Assembly (NCBI RefSeq): GCF_900105165.1
Contig: NZ_LT629740.1
Span: forward strand, 1,364,001 to 1,428,000
DNA length: 64,000 nt
From: Mucilaginibacter mallensis
GTDB taxonomy: Bacteria; Bacteroidota; Bacteroidia; Sphingobacteriales; Sphingobacteriaceae
Reading direction: 5' to 3'
The translations under genes were made by a program, and so were the position numbers. This document shows positions 53,727-62,890 of this stretch, piece by piece. Numbering within the stretch: the first letter of the stretch is position 1; each line of letters starts with the position of its first letter. A model generated the notes under the pieces. That model saw only the letters and a program-made list of their open reading frames with translations. It did no database searches and was not told where the DNA came from.

Positions 53727-55768
53727 AGAACAACCGTTTTTTTAACCGGGATTTAAGCTGGCTTTCGTTTAATGAACGGGTAATGGACGAGGCCGCCAAC
53801 AGCCAGGTGCCATTGCTGGAAAGGCTGAAATTTCTGAGCATATTCTCATCAAACCTTGATGAGTTTTACCGGGTACGCATGCCGGTGCTGCATGCGCTGA
53901 AAAGAATTGGCGAGGATGATAATACACCCATCGATGCCGATGAACAATCAGCCGTTTTACAGCTGGCTATAAGTACAATTAATGCACTGCAGGAAAAATT
54001 CGGCAGTATATTACGGGAACAATTGATACCACAGTTTGAAAAACTGGGTGTTCACATTTTATATAATCAGCCATTTCCCGAAGCTGTTAAAAAAGAAACT
54101 ACCGAATACTTTTTAGCCGAGGTTTTAGCTTTTTTACAACCGGTTGACCTTCAAGTAGAAGCGCATTTCTTCCCGGAAAATAACAAGCTGTATTTTGTGG
54201 TTAACCTGCTGAATGATGAGGGGAAGGAGAAGATCGTTCTGCTCAATATACCGTCTGACGAGTTGCCGCGTTTTTCAACTATTAAAGCTGATAAAGACAT
54301 CTATATTGCTTTTTTGGATGATGTTATCCGGTATAATATTGATAAAGTATTTCCCGGAAGTGCCATACAAGGCTGCTATAGCATAAAAGTAACCCGCGAT
54401 GCCGAACTGGATCTGAAGGATGAATATTCGGGTGATATTTCAGATCAGATTGAAAAACAATTAAAAAAGCGCGACTTTGGTTTGGCCACCCGTTTCCTGC
54501 ACCAGGCGGGTATACCGCTGCGCATATTGCAATTTGTGAAGCACCAGTTTGAACTTAAGGGCGCCAGTGTAACCGAAGGTGGTGTTTATCATAATTTAAA
54601 GGATTTTTCCTCATTAAATATCAACCTGCCGGGAATCTCCTACGATTCATGGCAGGCTATCAATCCTTCAGCAATAAAATTCGAGCCAAGCCTGGCATTA
54701 CAGGTGAAGAATAAGGATATATTGATCAATACCCCATACCAGAGCTATCACCCGGTGCTGCGTTTTTTTAACGAGGCTGCTATCAACCCGGATGTTACTG
54801 AAATTTATACTACGCTGTACAGGGTGGCCAGTAACTCTAAGATAGTTAATGCCCTGATAAGCGCCGCTAAGAACGGCAAAAAGGTACAGGTAGTAATAGA
54901 GCTTAAGGCCCGTTTTGATGAAGCCAACAACTTGCAATGGGCCAAAAAAATGAAGAATGCAGGTGTGGAGATCATTTATAGTATTACCGCACTAAAGGTA
55001 CACGCCAAAATAGCACTGGTTAAAACTAAGGAGGGCGGTAGGGTAACCTATTCGGGTTTGCTGGCCACGGGTAATTTTAACGAGCAAACAGCCCGGTTCT
55101 ATACCGATCATATCCTGTTTACCTGTAATCCCAACCTGATGCGGGAAATGGAGCTGCTGTTTATATTTTTAAGCAAACGTAAAAAGCCATCGGCCCATGA
55201 TCCTTTGAACTTTAATAATTTACTGGTTGCCCAGTTTAATCTGCAAACCCGGTTTATTGAACTGATAGACCGTGAAATAGCGAATGCCAAGCAAGGACTG
55301 CCGTCAGGCATTACCCTTAAAATGAATAACCTGGAAGAAAAGGTACTCATTGATAAACTGTACGAGGCTTCGCAGGCAGGGGTTGAAATTTCACTGATCA
55401 TCCGTAGTATTTGCTGCCTTATACCGGGCGTTAAGGGCATGAGTGAAAATATTACTATCAGGCGCATTGTGGATAGGAACCTGGAGCATGGCAGGATATT
55501 CATCTTCAATAACAATAATAACTCGGATATTTTCCTGGGATCGGCCGACTGGATGAACCGGAACATATACAACCGTATTGAAGTATGTTTCCCTATTTAT
55601 GATGAGCAGATCAAAGCTGAAATTTTAGCCATTATCAACTTACAGCTTAATGATAACGTACAAGCAGTGTTGCTGAATGGCAGTGTTGAGAATGTAAAGA
55701 TAAAAGCAGGTACGCCAGCTATCCAATCCCAGTTGGAGATATACAAAATGCTGAGGCAAATTGGTTAG
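53723..55768 (+). CDS. ppk1: Polyphosphate kinase 1
   Basis: 681 residues, normal for PPK1. The N-terminal FFNRDLSWLSFNERVMDEA is a hallmark. The two phospholipase-D-like catalytic histidines are His about 426 (KVHAKIALVK) and His about 588 (LEHGRIFIFN), equivalent to H435 and H592 of E. coli. It polymerises inorganic polyphosphate from ATP and reverses the reaction. It overlaps the HD-PycTM gene by 4 bases and is followed by PAP2 after 3 bases, so the three are translated from one message. Confidence 0.95.
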   Translation: MKNNRFFNRDLSWLSFNERVMDEAANSQVPLLERLKFLSIFSSNLDEFYRVRMPVLHALKRIGEDDNTPIDADEQSAVLQLAISTINALQEKFGSILREQLIPQFEKLGVHILYNQPFPEAVKKETTEYFLAEVLAFLQPVDLQVEAHFFPENNKLYFVVNLLNDEGKEKIVLLNIPSDELPRFSTIKADKDIYIAFLDDVIRYNIDKVFPGSAIQGCYSIKVTRDAELDLKDEYSGDISDQIEKQLKKRDFGLATRFLHQAGIPLRILQFVKHQFELKGASVTEGGVYHNLKDFSSLNINLPGISYDSWQAINPSAIKFEPSLALQVKNKDILINTPYQSYHPVLRFFNEAAINPDVTEIYTTLYRVASNSKIVNALISAAKNGKKVQVVIELKARFDEANNLQWAKKMKNAGVEIIYSITALKVHAKIALVKTKEGGRVTYSGLLATGNFNEQTARFYTDHILFTCNPNLMREMELLFIFLSKRKKPSAHDPLNFNNLLVAQFNLQTRFIELIDREIANAKQGLPSGITLKMNNLEEKVLIDKLYEASQAGVEISLIIRSICCLIPGVKGMSENITIRRIVDRNLEHGRIFIFNNNNNSDIFLGSADWMNRNIYNRIEVCFPIYDEQIKAEILAIINLQLNDNVQAVLLNGSVENVKIKAGTPAIQSQLEIYKMLRQIG

Positions 55769-55771
55769 ATC

Positions 55772-56389
55772 ATGACAAAAAGAGCATATAAACCTGTTAT
55801 ATTACTGTTGTTTTTACAGCTGCTGTTTTGCTCAAACCAATCCTTTGCGCAGGCACAATCACAATCGCCCATCCAGCAGTTTGATGATCGGGTACTTATC
55901 GATCTGCAAAACACCCGCACGCCCGCGCAAACAGATGTATTTATGTTTCTTACAAAAACATACCGTTATGGCGATATAGGTATACCTGCAGGCTTGTTTA
56001 TTGGGGGCGTGTTAGGCCATGATCAGCAAATGCGGCAAAACTCATTATTTGTTGCCAGCAGCACTGCTGTATCATATGGTTTAAACCTGCTAGTAAAAAC
56101 ATTGGTTAAACGCCGCAGGCCATTTATTCAAAATGTTAGTATAACTCCTGTTTACAGGGCGGGCAGCTATTCATTTCCGTCGGGGCATACTTCCTCCACT
56201 ATTGCAACTGCAACGGCGTTGAGTATGGCTTATCCTAAATGGTTTGTAATCGTTCCTGCTTATCTGTGGGCGGGGTCGGTTAGCTATTCGCGTATGTATC
56301 TGGGCGTGCATTATCCAAGTGATGTTGCCGGGGGCGCTGTATTGGGTGTTGGTTCGGCATTATCCATGTCGTTCTTAAAAAAACCTTAA
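55772..56389 (+). CDS. Secreted PAP2-family phosphatase
   Basis: 205 residues: signal peptide (1-26), then a vanadium-haloperoxidase-type phosphatase with KTLVKRRRP, PSGHTSS and SRMYLGVHYPSDVAGG, the three catalytic motifs. It acts on the periplasmic side on lipid phosphates (undecaprenyl-PP, phosphatidic acid) or other phosphate esters. Tightly linked to ppk1 (3-base gap). Confidence 0.9.
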   Translation: MTKRAYKPVILLLFLQLLFCSNQSFAQAQSQSPIQQFDDRVLIDLQNTRTPAQTDVFMFLTKTYRYGDIGIPAGLFIGGVLGHDQQMRQNSLFVASSTAVSYGLNLLVKTLVKRRRPFIQNVSITPVYRAGSYSFPSGHTSSTIATATALSMAYPKWFVIVPAYLWAGSVSYSRMYLGVHYPSDVAGGAVLGVGSALSMSFLKKP

Positions 56390-56432
56390 TTGTCAAAAAT
56401 TGCCACATGCCAAATGCTGCGCTATAATTTTA

Positions 56433-56440
56433 TATTTTTG
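56433..56440 (+). promoter_or_regulatory. -7 element TATTTTTG
   Basis: Full match to TAnnTTTG 20 bases before the GAF gene, but no suitable -33. It may be an internal promoter. Confidence 0.35.
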
Positions 56441-56460
56441 TTAAAACACCTTAGCTGACT

Positions 56461-58821
56461 ATGATACTTCCGCAACTTCCAGGTACTCCGCTTTGTATTC
56501 AGCTGTCTTTTCATAAAATTATTGAGAGGTTTGAAGAAATTGCTGCTGCCGGCGATGGGCTTTATAGTGCAAAGGCTAAGCAAATACTGCATGAAGTTGC
56601 TGCTCACCCTGAGCTGAAAAAAGGCATCAGTAATATCAGCGAGCTGGAAAAAAATATTACAGTAATATCCCATTTACTTGCCGATCTTTTTCCTGCCGCG
56701 TTAACGCAGAATGAAATAAAGGCGGTAAGTCTGCCTTACCAGGGCATTATGTTTAATTATACTGAGCGGTTTAAGAGTATTTTGCAGGAAGCAGGCCCCG
56801 ATTTTTCCATCAATATCAGGGGTTTTGATGATGATCAGTTATTTATAGCTACCTGCTGCCTCATACTCAACCGGTTTTACGGCACCACACTCGATTTTAG
56901 CCGGCCCTTGTTCTATGATATCCCAACAGCAAACGGGATTATAAAGCACTACCGCATTATGTACAATGTGGATTTTATAGAGGTTATAGCCACTGAAAAA
57001 GCGCCTGTTTTATCAGGTGCCGATATTAACCTGCTGCTGGATAATTATGATAACATCGACCTGTGGAAAAAAACCTTCCCGGCGGCAAGCTATATACTGA
57101 AAGGGTTTGCCATCATGACCTTGTTTGATGTAACCATTGAAAATGCCGTATCAATATTAAAAGATAACTTACTTGCCGATACTGCCGCTCCTGAGATGCA
57201 GCAAAGCCTGGAACTGATCTTCAGATCTATATTTAAAACGCCCGACTTACAGGTGGGCTTTGTTTTGTTTGATAAAGAGGAAGATAAATTCAGCAACGCT
57301 GCTTTTGACGCCGAGGTGCATAGTTTCCTTTTGCTGGATAAAGATGAGGACGATACTATACGCTTACTTTGCAATGGATCATACCAAAGCCTAATAAAGG
57401 ATCATACCTATTTTGCGGTTTCGGATATGGCACAATTTGTCGGCAAAAATAAGGATACCACCATGGCAAAGCATTTAAGCCTGCAAAATGTTGAAAGCTT
57501 TATTTTGGCGCCTGTTGTAAAAAATGGGGTGTTATTGGGAATTTTAGAACTGGTTTCGCCAAGGCCCAGGGAGCTTAACAGCATTAATGCCCATAAGCTG
57601 GATATTGTAATGCCTTACCTTATGGATACTATTGACCGTAAGATAAATTACTTTCAGAACCAGATACAGGCAGTTATACAAAACAATTATACCACGCTGC
57701 ATCCCAGCGTTAACTGGAAATTTATCCGCGAAGCAAAAAATTATATTAGAAGCGCAAACGCAGGTTCGGAATATACTTTAAAGCAGATAGTATTTAAAAA
57801 CGTGTACCCCTTATACGGGCAGGTTGATATAGGTAACTCGTCTCTCACCCGCAACCAGAGTGTAAGGAATGACCTGTTAAACCAACTGAATCAGCTTGTT
57901 GCGATAGTTGAACAGTTGCATGCCTACAAATACACCGAAGTTGCCGAGCAAAACCTGGCTGAGTTAAAGATTTTTGTTGATGAGCTGTCGGCAGGTATTA
58001 AGGCTGATACCGAGCAATATATACAGGAATACCTGGAAACTCGCATATACCCGCTGCTTAAGGATAGCTATAATGAAACCATAAAGGCCAATATTGAAAA
58101 GTACTTTACTCAGATTGATACCATAACCGGCGAATTTCATTTAAACCGCCGCTATTATGAACAAACGCTGACTGCCATTAACGCAACTTTAGCAACCATA
58201 CTTGATAAAAGGCAGGAGGAGATCCAAAAGTATTATCCGCATTACTACGAGCGCTTTAAAACCGATGGGGTAGAGCATAACCTGTACATAGGTACCACTA
58301 TTGTCCCTACGCTGGTATATAGCGACGAGCACTGGCGTCGCCTGCGTTTATGGCAGCTGCTGGTAACTGCCGAAATGGAGATTGAGCAATATCATTTGCG
58401 GTCAACGCTTCCTTATCCGCTGGGGGTAACATCGCTTATATTGGTATTCAGTACGCCAATTGCTATCCGTTTCCGGATGGATGAGAAACATTTTGATATA
58501 GATGGCGCCTACAATGTGCGCTACGAGGTGATCAAAAAGCGGATTGATAAGGCGCATATGAAAAATACAGAGGAACGTATAACTCACGAGGGTAAGCTCA
58601 CTGTTATTTATTCAAAAAGTGAGGAGGAAACCGAATATAATTACTACCTGCATATCATGCAAGCTGCCGGTATACTGGCTGATGATATGGAATACTTTGA
58701 TATAGAGGACCTGCAGGGTGTATCGGGCCTCAAAGGGCTTAGGGTGAGTATTCTGCACCAAGAAAATGTGTTTAAGAAGAATGACCTGTCGTATGATGTA
58801 TTGTACCAGCAATTAAACTAA
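56461..58821 (+). CDS. Large GAF-domain protein, function unknown
   Basis: 786 residues, no signal or transmembrane helix. The region about 240-400 reads as a GAF domain (LQVGFVLFDKEEDKFSN to VLGILELVSPRP-like). It is followed by a long helical section (NQIQAVIQNNYTTLHPSVNW, QYIQEYLETRIYPLL). There is no kinase, cyclase or phosphodiesterase signature. It is seen in many Bacteroidota, and next to ppk1 it may be the cytoplasmic sensor for the operon. Name and function are not established. Confidence 0.6.
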   Translation: MILPQLPGTPLCIQLSFHKIIERFEEIAAAGDGLYSAKAKQILHEVAAHPELKKGISNISELEKNITVISHLLADLFPAALTQNEIKAVSLPYQGIMFNYTERFKSILQEAGPDFSINIRGFDDDQLFIATCCLILNRFYGTTLDFSRPLFYDIPTANGIIKHYRIMYNVDFIEVIATEKAPVLSGADINLLLDNYDNIDLWKKTFPAASYILKGFAIMTLFDVTIENAVSILKDNLLADTAAPEMQQSLELIFRSIFKTPDLQVGFVLFDKEEDKFSNAAFDAEVHSFLLLDKDEDDTIRLLCNGSYQSLIKDHTYFAVSDMAQFVGKNKDTTMAKHLSLQNVESFILAPVVKNGVLLGILELVSPRPRELNSINAHKLDIVMPYLMDTIDRKINYFQNQIQAVIQNNYTTLHPSVNWKFIREAKNYIRSANAGSEYTLKQIVFKNVYPLYGQVDIGNSSLTRNQSVRNDLLNQLNQLVAIVEQLHAYKYTEVAEQNLAELKIFVDELSAGIKADTEQYIQEYLETRIYPLLKDSYNETIKANIEKYFTQIDTITGEFHLNRRYYEQTLTAINATLATILDKRQEEIQKYYPHYYERFKTDGVEHNLYIGTTIVPTLVYSDEHWRRLRLWQLLVTAEMEIEQYHLRSTLPYPLGVTSLILVFSTPIAIRFRMDEKHFDIDGAYNVRYEVIKKRIDKAHMKNTEERITHEGKLTVIYSKSEEETEYNYYLHIMQAAGILADDMEYFDIEDLQGVSGLKGLRVSILHQENVFKKNDLSYDVLYQQLN

Positions 58822-58869
58822 TTGCCTGTAATAAATTCAGTTAATATGTTAAATTTGAGAATACGCACT

Positions 58870-59424
58870 ATGAAAAAGATCAACCTGGTATTCCTGCTGT
58901 TTTTAGTAGTATTCAGCTTGTCAAACTGCAATACTAATGCGCAAAATAAAACACTGAAACTTGTTTTTATACGCCATGCGGAACGGCCTCAGGAGGGTGA
59001 AAACCTCAATTGCCAAGGCATAAACCGTTCATTACAATTGCCTGCGGTGCTTTATAAAAAGTTTGGTATCCCGCAAAATATATACGTGCCTGAGCTAAAT
59101 ATGGGTAAAAAAACCAAGCGGGCGCGCATGCTGCAAACTATTACACCCTTTGTGGCCAAATATAATGTATCGGTTAATTCTGCTTTTGAAGAAGAGGACT
59201 ATAAAGGAGTGGGTAAAGCACTGTTAAATGAAAACGGTACTATATTTATTGTTTGGGAGCATAATAACATTGCGCCTATACTTGAATACCTGGGCATTAC
59301 ATCGCCCCTGAAATGGAAGGATAGCGATTTTGATAGCATATGGATTGTTACCTTTCCTCATGGATCGGCAGTGCTGACAAAAGATGCGGAAAATTTGCAC
59401 CCGGCAGCGGGATGCCCATTTTAG
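58870..59424 (+). CDS. Histidine-phosphatase-superfamily lipoprotein
   Basis: About 184 residues from ATG 58870, whose signal peptide and lipobox (SLSNC) fit; an in-frame TTG upstream is unlikely. RHAERPQEGEN carries the catalytic histidine. The second histidine is in VWEHNNIAPILEYLG. It probably removes phosphate from small molecules or phosphoproteins at the outer membrane or periplasm. Fourth of the operon's phosphoryl-related genes. Confidence 0.8.
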   Translation: MKKINLVFLLFLVVFSLSNCNTNAQNKTLKLVFIRHAERPQEGENLNCQGINRSLQLPAVLYKKFGIPQNIYVPELNMGKKTKRARMLQTITPFVAKYNVSVNSAFEEEDYKGVGKALLNENGTIFIVWEHNNIAPILEYLGITSPLKWKDSDFDSIWIVTFPHGSAVLTKDAENLHPAAGCPF

Positions 59425-59497
59425 TAATTAAGCAATATAAGCCTGATGGCTGGCTTATTAAATAACCATAAATACCTGTATCCTCATATCATAATCT

Positions 59498-62095
59498 ATG
59501 CATAAAATTTTAAAACAGCTCTCCATATTTAAAGTATTAGTGGTTTGTATTTTATGCTGCTATACTTTTAAAGGCATTGCACAATCTCATTTAACGGAGG
59601 ATAGCATAACCGTTGCCATTGAGCCTGAATATAACCAGGTTGGCAAAACGCAGCGCTTTTTACTGGGCGAAAACTACAGGCCATTATGGTCGACGCCGGT
59701 AAAAATGAAGGTATTCCATATCAGCCAGGAACGAGGCGGTTTAAAGATATTGCAGTTGGGCGGTGGTATGCAAACAAAGTCCTTGCGTTTGCAGGATTCA
59801 ACCGGGCAGGAGTGGGTTTTAAGGACTATACAAAAGTATCCTGATAAGATATTGCCCGCAACGTTAAGGCCAACCATAGCCGCTGCAATAGTTCAGGATC
59901 AGATCTCGGCCGAACATCCTTTCGCGGCAATCACCGTGCCTCCGCTGGCTCAGGCGTTGGGTATCCCACATGCGCACCCTGTTGTTGTTTATGTGCCCGA
60001 TGACCCTGCATTAGGGCAGTATCGTAAGGACTTTGCCAACCAGGTGTTCCTATTTGAAGAACGTGAACCGCTGGATGCTAAAAAAACAGATAATGTACCC
60101 AAAGTAAAAAATAAAGTCGAAACAGATAATGATACCCGTGTCGATCAGAAATTGGTTTTAAGGGCACGTTTGCTGGATATGCTGCTCGGCGACTGGGACA
60201 GGCATGAAGACCAGTGGCGCTTTGAAAAACAGAAGGACAGCGCGGGAAATAGTGTTTATTTGCCTGTTCCGCGTGATCGCGACCAGGTTTATAATAATGC
60301 TTATGGCCTTGCCCCCTGGCTGGTTTCAAGGTATTTGCTGATGGCTAAGTTTCAAAGCTATGGCAACCATATCCGCTCCATTAACCGCTGGAATTTGAAT
60401 GCCCGCAACTTCGACCGCTATTTTTTAAATGGATTGAATGAGGAAGATTGGAAAGAAGAAATAGCCTATGTACAAAGCAAACTTACCGACCAGGTAATAG
60501 CCGATGCTATCAGAAAAATGCCCGATACCATCTTTAAACAAAGCGGCCCGGAGATCATCGGCAAGTTAATTGTCCGGCGGAATGTATTAAATGAGCAGGC
60601 TTTAAGATATTATCGTTTCCTATCGCAGGTGGTTACTGTACTGGCAACCTCAAAACGTGAAAATATTGATATTACCAATCAGCCTGATGGCAAAATAACG
60701 CTAAAAATTAATGCTCTTAAAAAGAAAGGCAAATTGGATCAGCTAACCTATCAGCGCACCTTTGACCCTGATGTTACCAACGAGATCCGGATCTATGGTA
60801 TGGGGGGTAACGATATTTTTGTCGTGCATGGCACCAATAATTCGCCTATAAAGGTAAGGATGATCGGCGGAAGCGACGAAGATACTTATGCTATTGACAG
60901 CACCATAAGCGGCAAAGGCGGCAGGTATATTTATGACCGTTCCGACCAGAAGAACAATTTGCCTTCATCATCACAAGCCCATTTAAAAACTTCAACCGAT
61001 ACCGCGGTAAATAAGCATGATATAGTCGACTACAAGTACGATTACCTGCTCCCGCTGCCTTTGGCTACTTATAGCGATGATTACGGCTTCCAGTTAATTG
61101 CCAATTTTACTTATCAAAAGCAGGGTTTCCGAAAAGATCCTTATGCATCAAAACAAAGTTTAACAGTTAGTTATGGGTTTGGGGTTAGCTCATTGTTACT
61201 GAATTATATTGGTGATTTTAAAAAGGTGATCGCCAATAATGACCTTATGGTTAACGTGCTGAGCAAAGGGCCGAATTATAACAGCAACTTTTTTGGGATA
61301 GGTAACAACAGCGTTTTTGTTAACCAGGGATCGGAGCAAATTCACTACTACCGTGATGTTTATGATTACATTAATGCTGATGTACGATTGAAGCATATCT
61401 ATGATAAGAAATGGACGGTAAGCGCGGGCTTAGCTGCCCAATACTATAATAGTGACGATGACGATAACCAGGATAGGTATTTAAATGTATATAACCAGCA
61501 GCACCCCGATCAAAAGGTTTTCAGTACACAAACCTATGCCGGCCTGGTAGCAGGCGTTGTGTTAGATACCCGCGATAAAGGTTTCCTGCCCCATAATGGT
61601 GTTAACTGGACTACCAGTTTAACTGGTATGAAACAGCTTAACGCAAGCGATCATGATTATGGGCAAATACAATCTGAATTTAGCTTTTATATCAATCCCG
61701 GTAAGGACTCGGTATTTGTAATTGCCAACAGAACAGGTGCCGGCACAACCCTCGGCAGTGCGGCATTTTACCAGCAGTTGAGGCTGGGCGGCAATACAAA
61801 CCTGCGTGGCTTTTACATCGGGCGCTTTACCGGTAAAACCATGGCCTATAATGATTTTGAACTGCGCCTTAAACTGTTTGATTATGCTTCGTACCTGTTA
61901 CCGGGTACTTTGGGTATTATAGGGTTTAATGATGTAGGCAGGGTATGGTCGCCGGGCGAATCATCAAATCAATGGCATGATGGCTATGGTGGCGGCCTGT
62001 ACTTTTTACCGGCGCAGTTGTTTATGGTGCAGGTAGTAGTAGGTGCTTCAAAAGAAGGGGTTTATCCTTATATAGGAGCTGGGTTTAAGTTTTAG
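59498..62095 (+). CDS. Outer-membrane Omp85-type barrel with kinase-like N-terminal domain
   Basis: 865 residues. Signal peptide 1-28. The N-terminal half has a DWDRHEDQWRF motif (about 232-242) in RARLLDMLLGDWDRHEDQW and PRDRDQVYNNAYG about 30 residues later, the catalytic-aspartate pattern of FAM20/HipA-like atypical kinases. The C-terminal half (about 540-865) is a bacterial surface antigen (BamA/TamA-like) barrel: GGNTNLRGFYIGRFTGKTM and an aromatic C-terminal residue. In many Bacteroidota this architecture also carries a metallophosphoesterase; here that module is absent and separate phosphatase genes precede it. Whether it phosphorylates anything is unknown. Confidence 0.75.
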   Translation: MHKILKQLSIFKVLVVCILCCYTFKGIAQSHLTEDSITVAIEPEYNQVGKTQRFLLGENYRPLWSTPVKMKVFHISQERGGLKILQLGGGMQTKSLRLQDSTGQEWVLRTIQKYPDKILPATLRPTIAAAIVQDQISAEHPFAAITVPPLAQALGIPHAHPVVVYVPDDPALGQYRKDFANQVFLFEEREPLDAKKTDNVPKVKNKVETDNDTRVDQKLVLRARLLDMLLGDWDRHEDQWRFEKQKDSAGNSVYLPVPRDRDQVYNNAYGLAPWLVSRYLLMAKFQSYGNHIRSINRWNLNARNFDRYFLNGLNEEDWKEEIAYVQSKLTDQVIADAIRKMPDTIFKQSGPEIIGKLIVRRNVLNEQALRYYRFLSQVVTVLATSKRENIDITNQPDGKITLKINALKKKGKLDQLTYQRTFDPDVTNEIRIYGMGGNDIFVVHGTNNSPIKVRMIGGSDEDTYAIDSTISGKGGRYIYDRSDQKNNLPSSSQAHLKTSTDTAVNKHDIVDYKYDYLLPLPLATYSDDYGFQLIANFTYQKQGFRKDPYASKQSLTVSYGFGVSSLLLNYIGDFKKVIANNDLMVNVLSKGPNYNSNFFGIGNNSVFVNQGSEQIHYYRDVYDYINADVRLKHIYDKKWTVSAGLAAQYYNSDDDDNQDRYLNVYNQQHPDQKVFSTQTYAGLVAGVVLDTRDKGFLPHNGVNWTTSLTGMKQLNASDHDYGQIQSEFSFYINPGKDSVFVIANRTGAGTTLGSAAFYQQLRLGGNTNLRGFYIGRFTGKTMAYNDFELRLKLFDYASYLLPGTLGIIGFNDVGRVWSPGESSNQWHDGYGGGLYFLPAQLFMVQVVVGASKEGVYPYIGAGFKF

Positions 62096-62126
62096 GGTGG
62101 GGATCAGTGAGGGTTTGAAAGATTAG

Positions 62127-62206
62127 GGTGTCATGCTGAGCGTTAGTCGAAGCATGCGGGCAAAGGCCTCTGCGCTCACCCTTCGACTAACGCTCAGGGT
62201 GACACC
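62127..62206. repeat. TCATGCTGAG-family palindrome (copy D)
   Basis: GGTGTCATGCTGAGCGTTAG then TCGAAG at left, CTTCGACTAACGCTCAGGGT then GACACC at right: 15 bp of perfect inner stem. The head and tail match copy A, but the middle of the stem has different bases on both strands. Confidence 0.8.
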
Positions 62207-62265
62207 TCGCGCTTTATATAAAAACGTCTTAAAAAAATGTTGTCGGCGTCCTCACCGACAACTGA

Positions 62266-62889
62266 TTATTCCCCTAGCTCCTTCAAATTAGCTTCCAGGC
62301 TTTTAAACCTTTTATGGAATTTAGCCATGTAATACCACAAGTTTCCTATAAATGAAAGGATAGTTAATGCAACACAGATCCATACGATTGCCGGCGTAGT
62401 TAATTTATAAAACTGAACCACAAACAACTTTATCATAGCGCAGTAATAAGCTGGGAAAAGAAACAGGTAAATAGCATTGGATATTATCTGGAATCTTTTA
62501 AAATCCGTTATAGCTTTTGTCAGCGTTTCTTTTAAGTTTTTGCTGATATCAATATTAAAGATTTGTTCATTTTTATTGGACACCCACATGGTTACTAAAG
62601 CAAATATAACCATTACAATAACCCAGGGTGTTGACTGTAAAAAATTATGACCGGTAAGTGCTTCCGGAAGAAAATATGTTATGCCAAGCTCAATAATAAG
62701 TACAGCAATTAAAGCCGGGCATACCGCTTTTGCGGCAGTGTTCCAGAATATGTTCTTCCGCTGAATTTCTGATAATGTGGTTGTAGTTTTCATAATGAGT
62801 TGTTCTAATGTTTCGGGTGTATGTTTTTGTTGTTGGTTTTCCTGCTCCTGGATCTTTTGCCAGTACACTTTAAATTCATCTAATTCCAT
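62266..62889 (-). CDS. Membrane protein in operon with ECF sigma factor
   Basis: 207 residues. A hydrophilic N-terminal part (1-60; MELDEFKVYWQKIQEQENQQ) is followed by four hydrophobic helices (about 68-90, 97-115, 142-162, 170-190). The gene starts one base after the sigma-factor stop. A soluble tail before membrane helices suits an anti-sigma factor, but the sequence has no recognised anti-sigma domain. Function is inferred from context only. Confidence 0.6.
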   Translation of the reverse strand: MELDEFKVYWQKIQEQENQQQKHTPETLEQLIMKTTTTLSEIQRKNIFWNTAAKAVCPALIAVLIIELGITYFLPEALTGHNFLQSTPWVIVMVIFALVTMWVSNKNEQIFNIDISKNLKETLTKAITDFKRFQIISNAIYLFLFPAYYCAMIKLFVVQFYKLTTPAIVWICVALTILSFIGNLWYYMAKFHKRFKSLEANLKELGE

Positions 62890-62890
62890 A

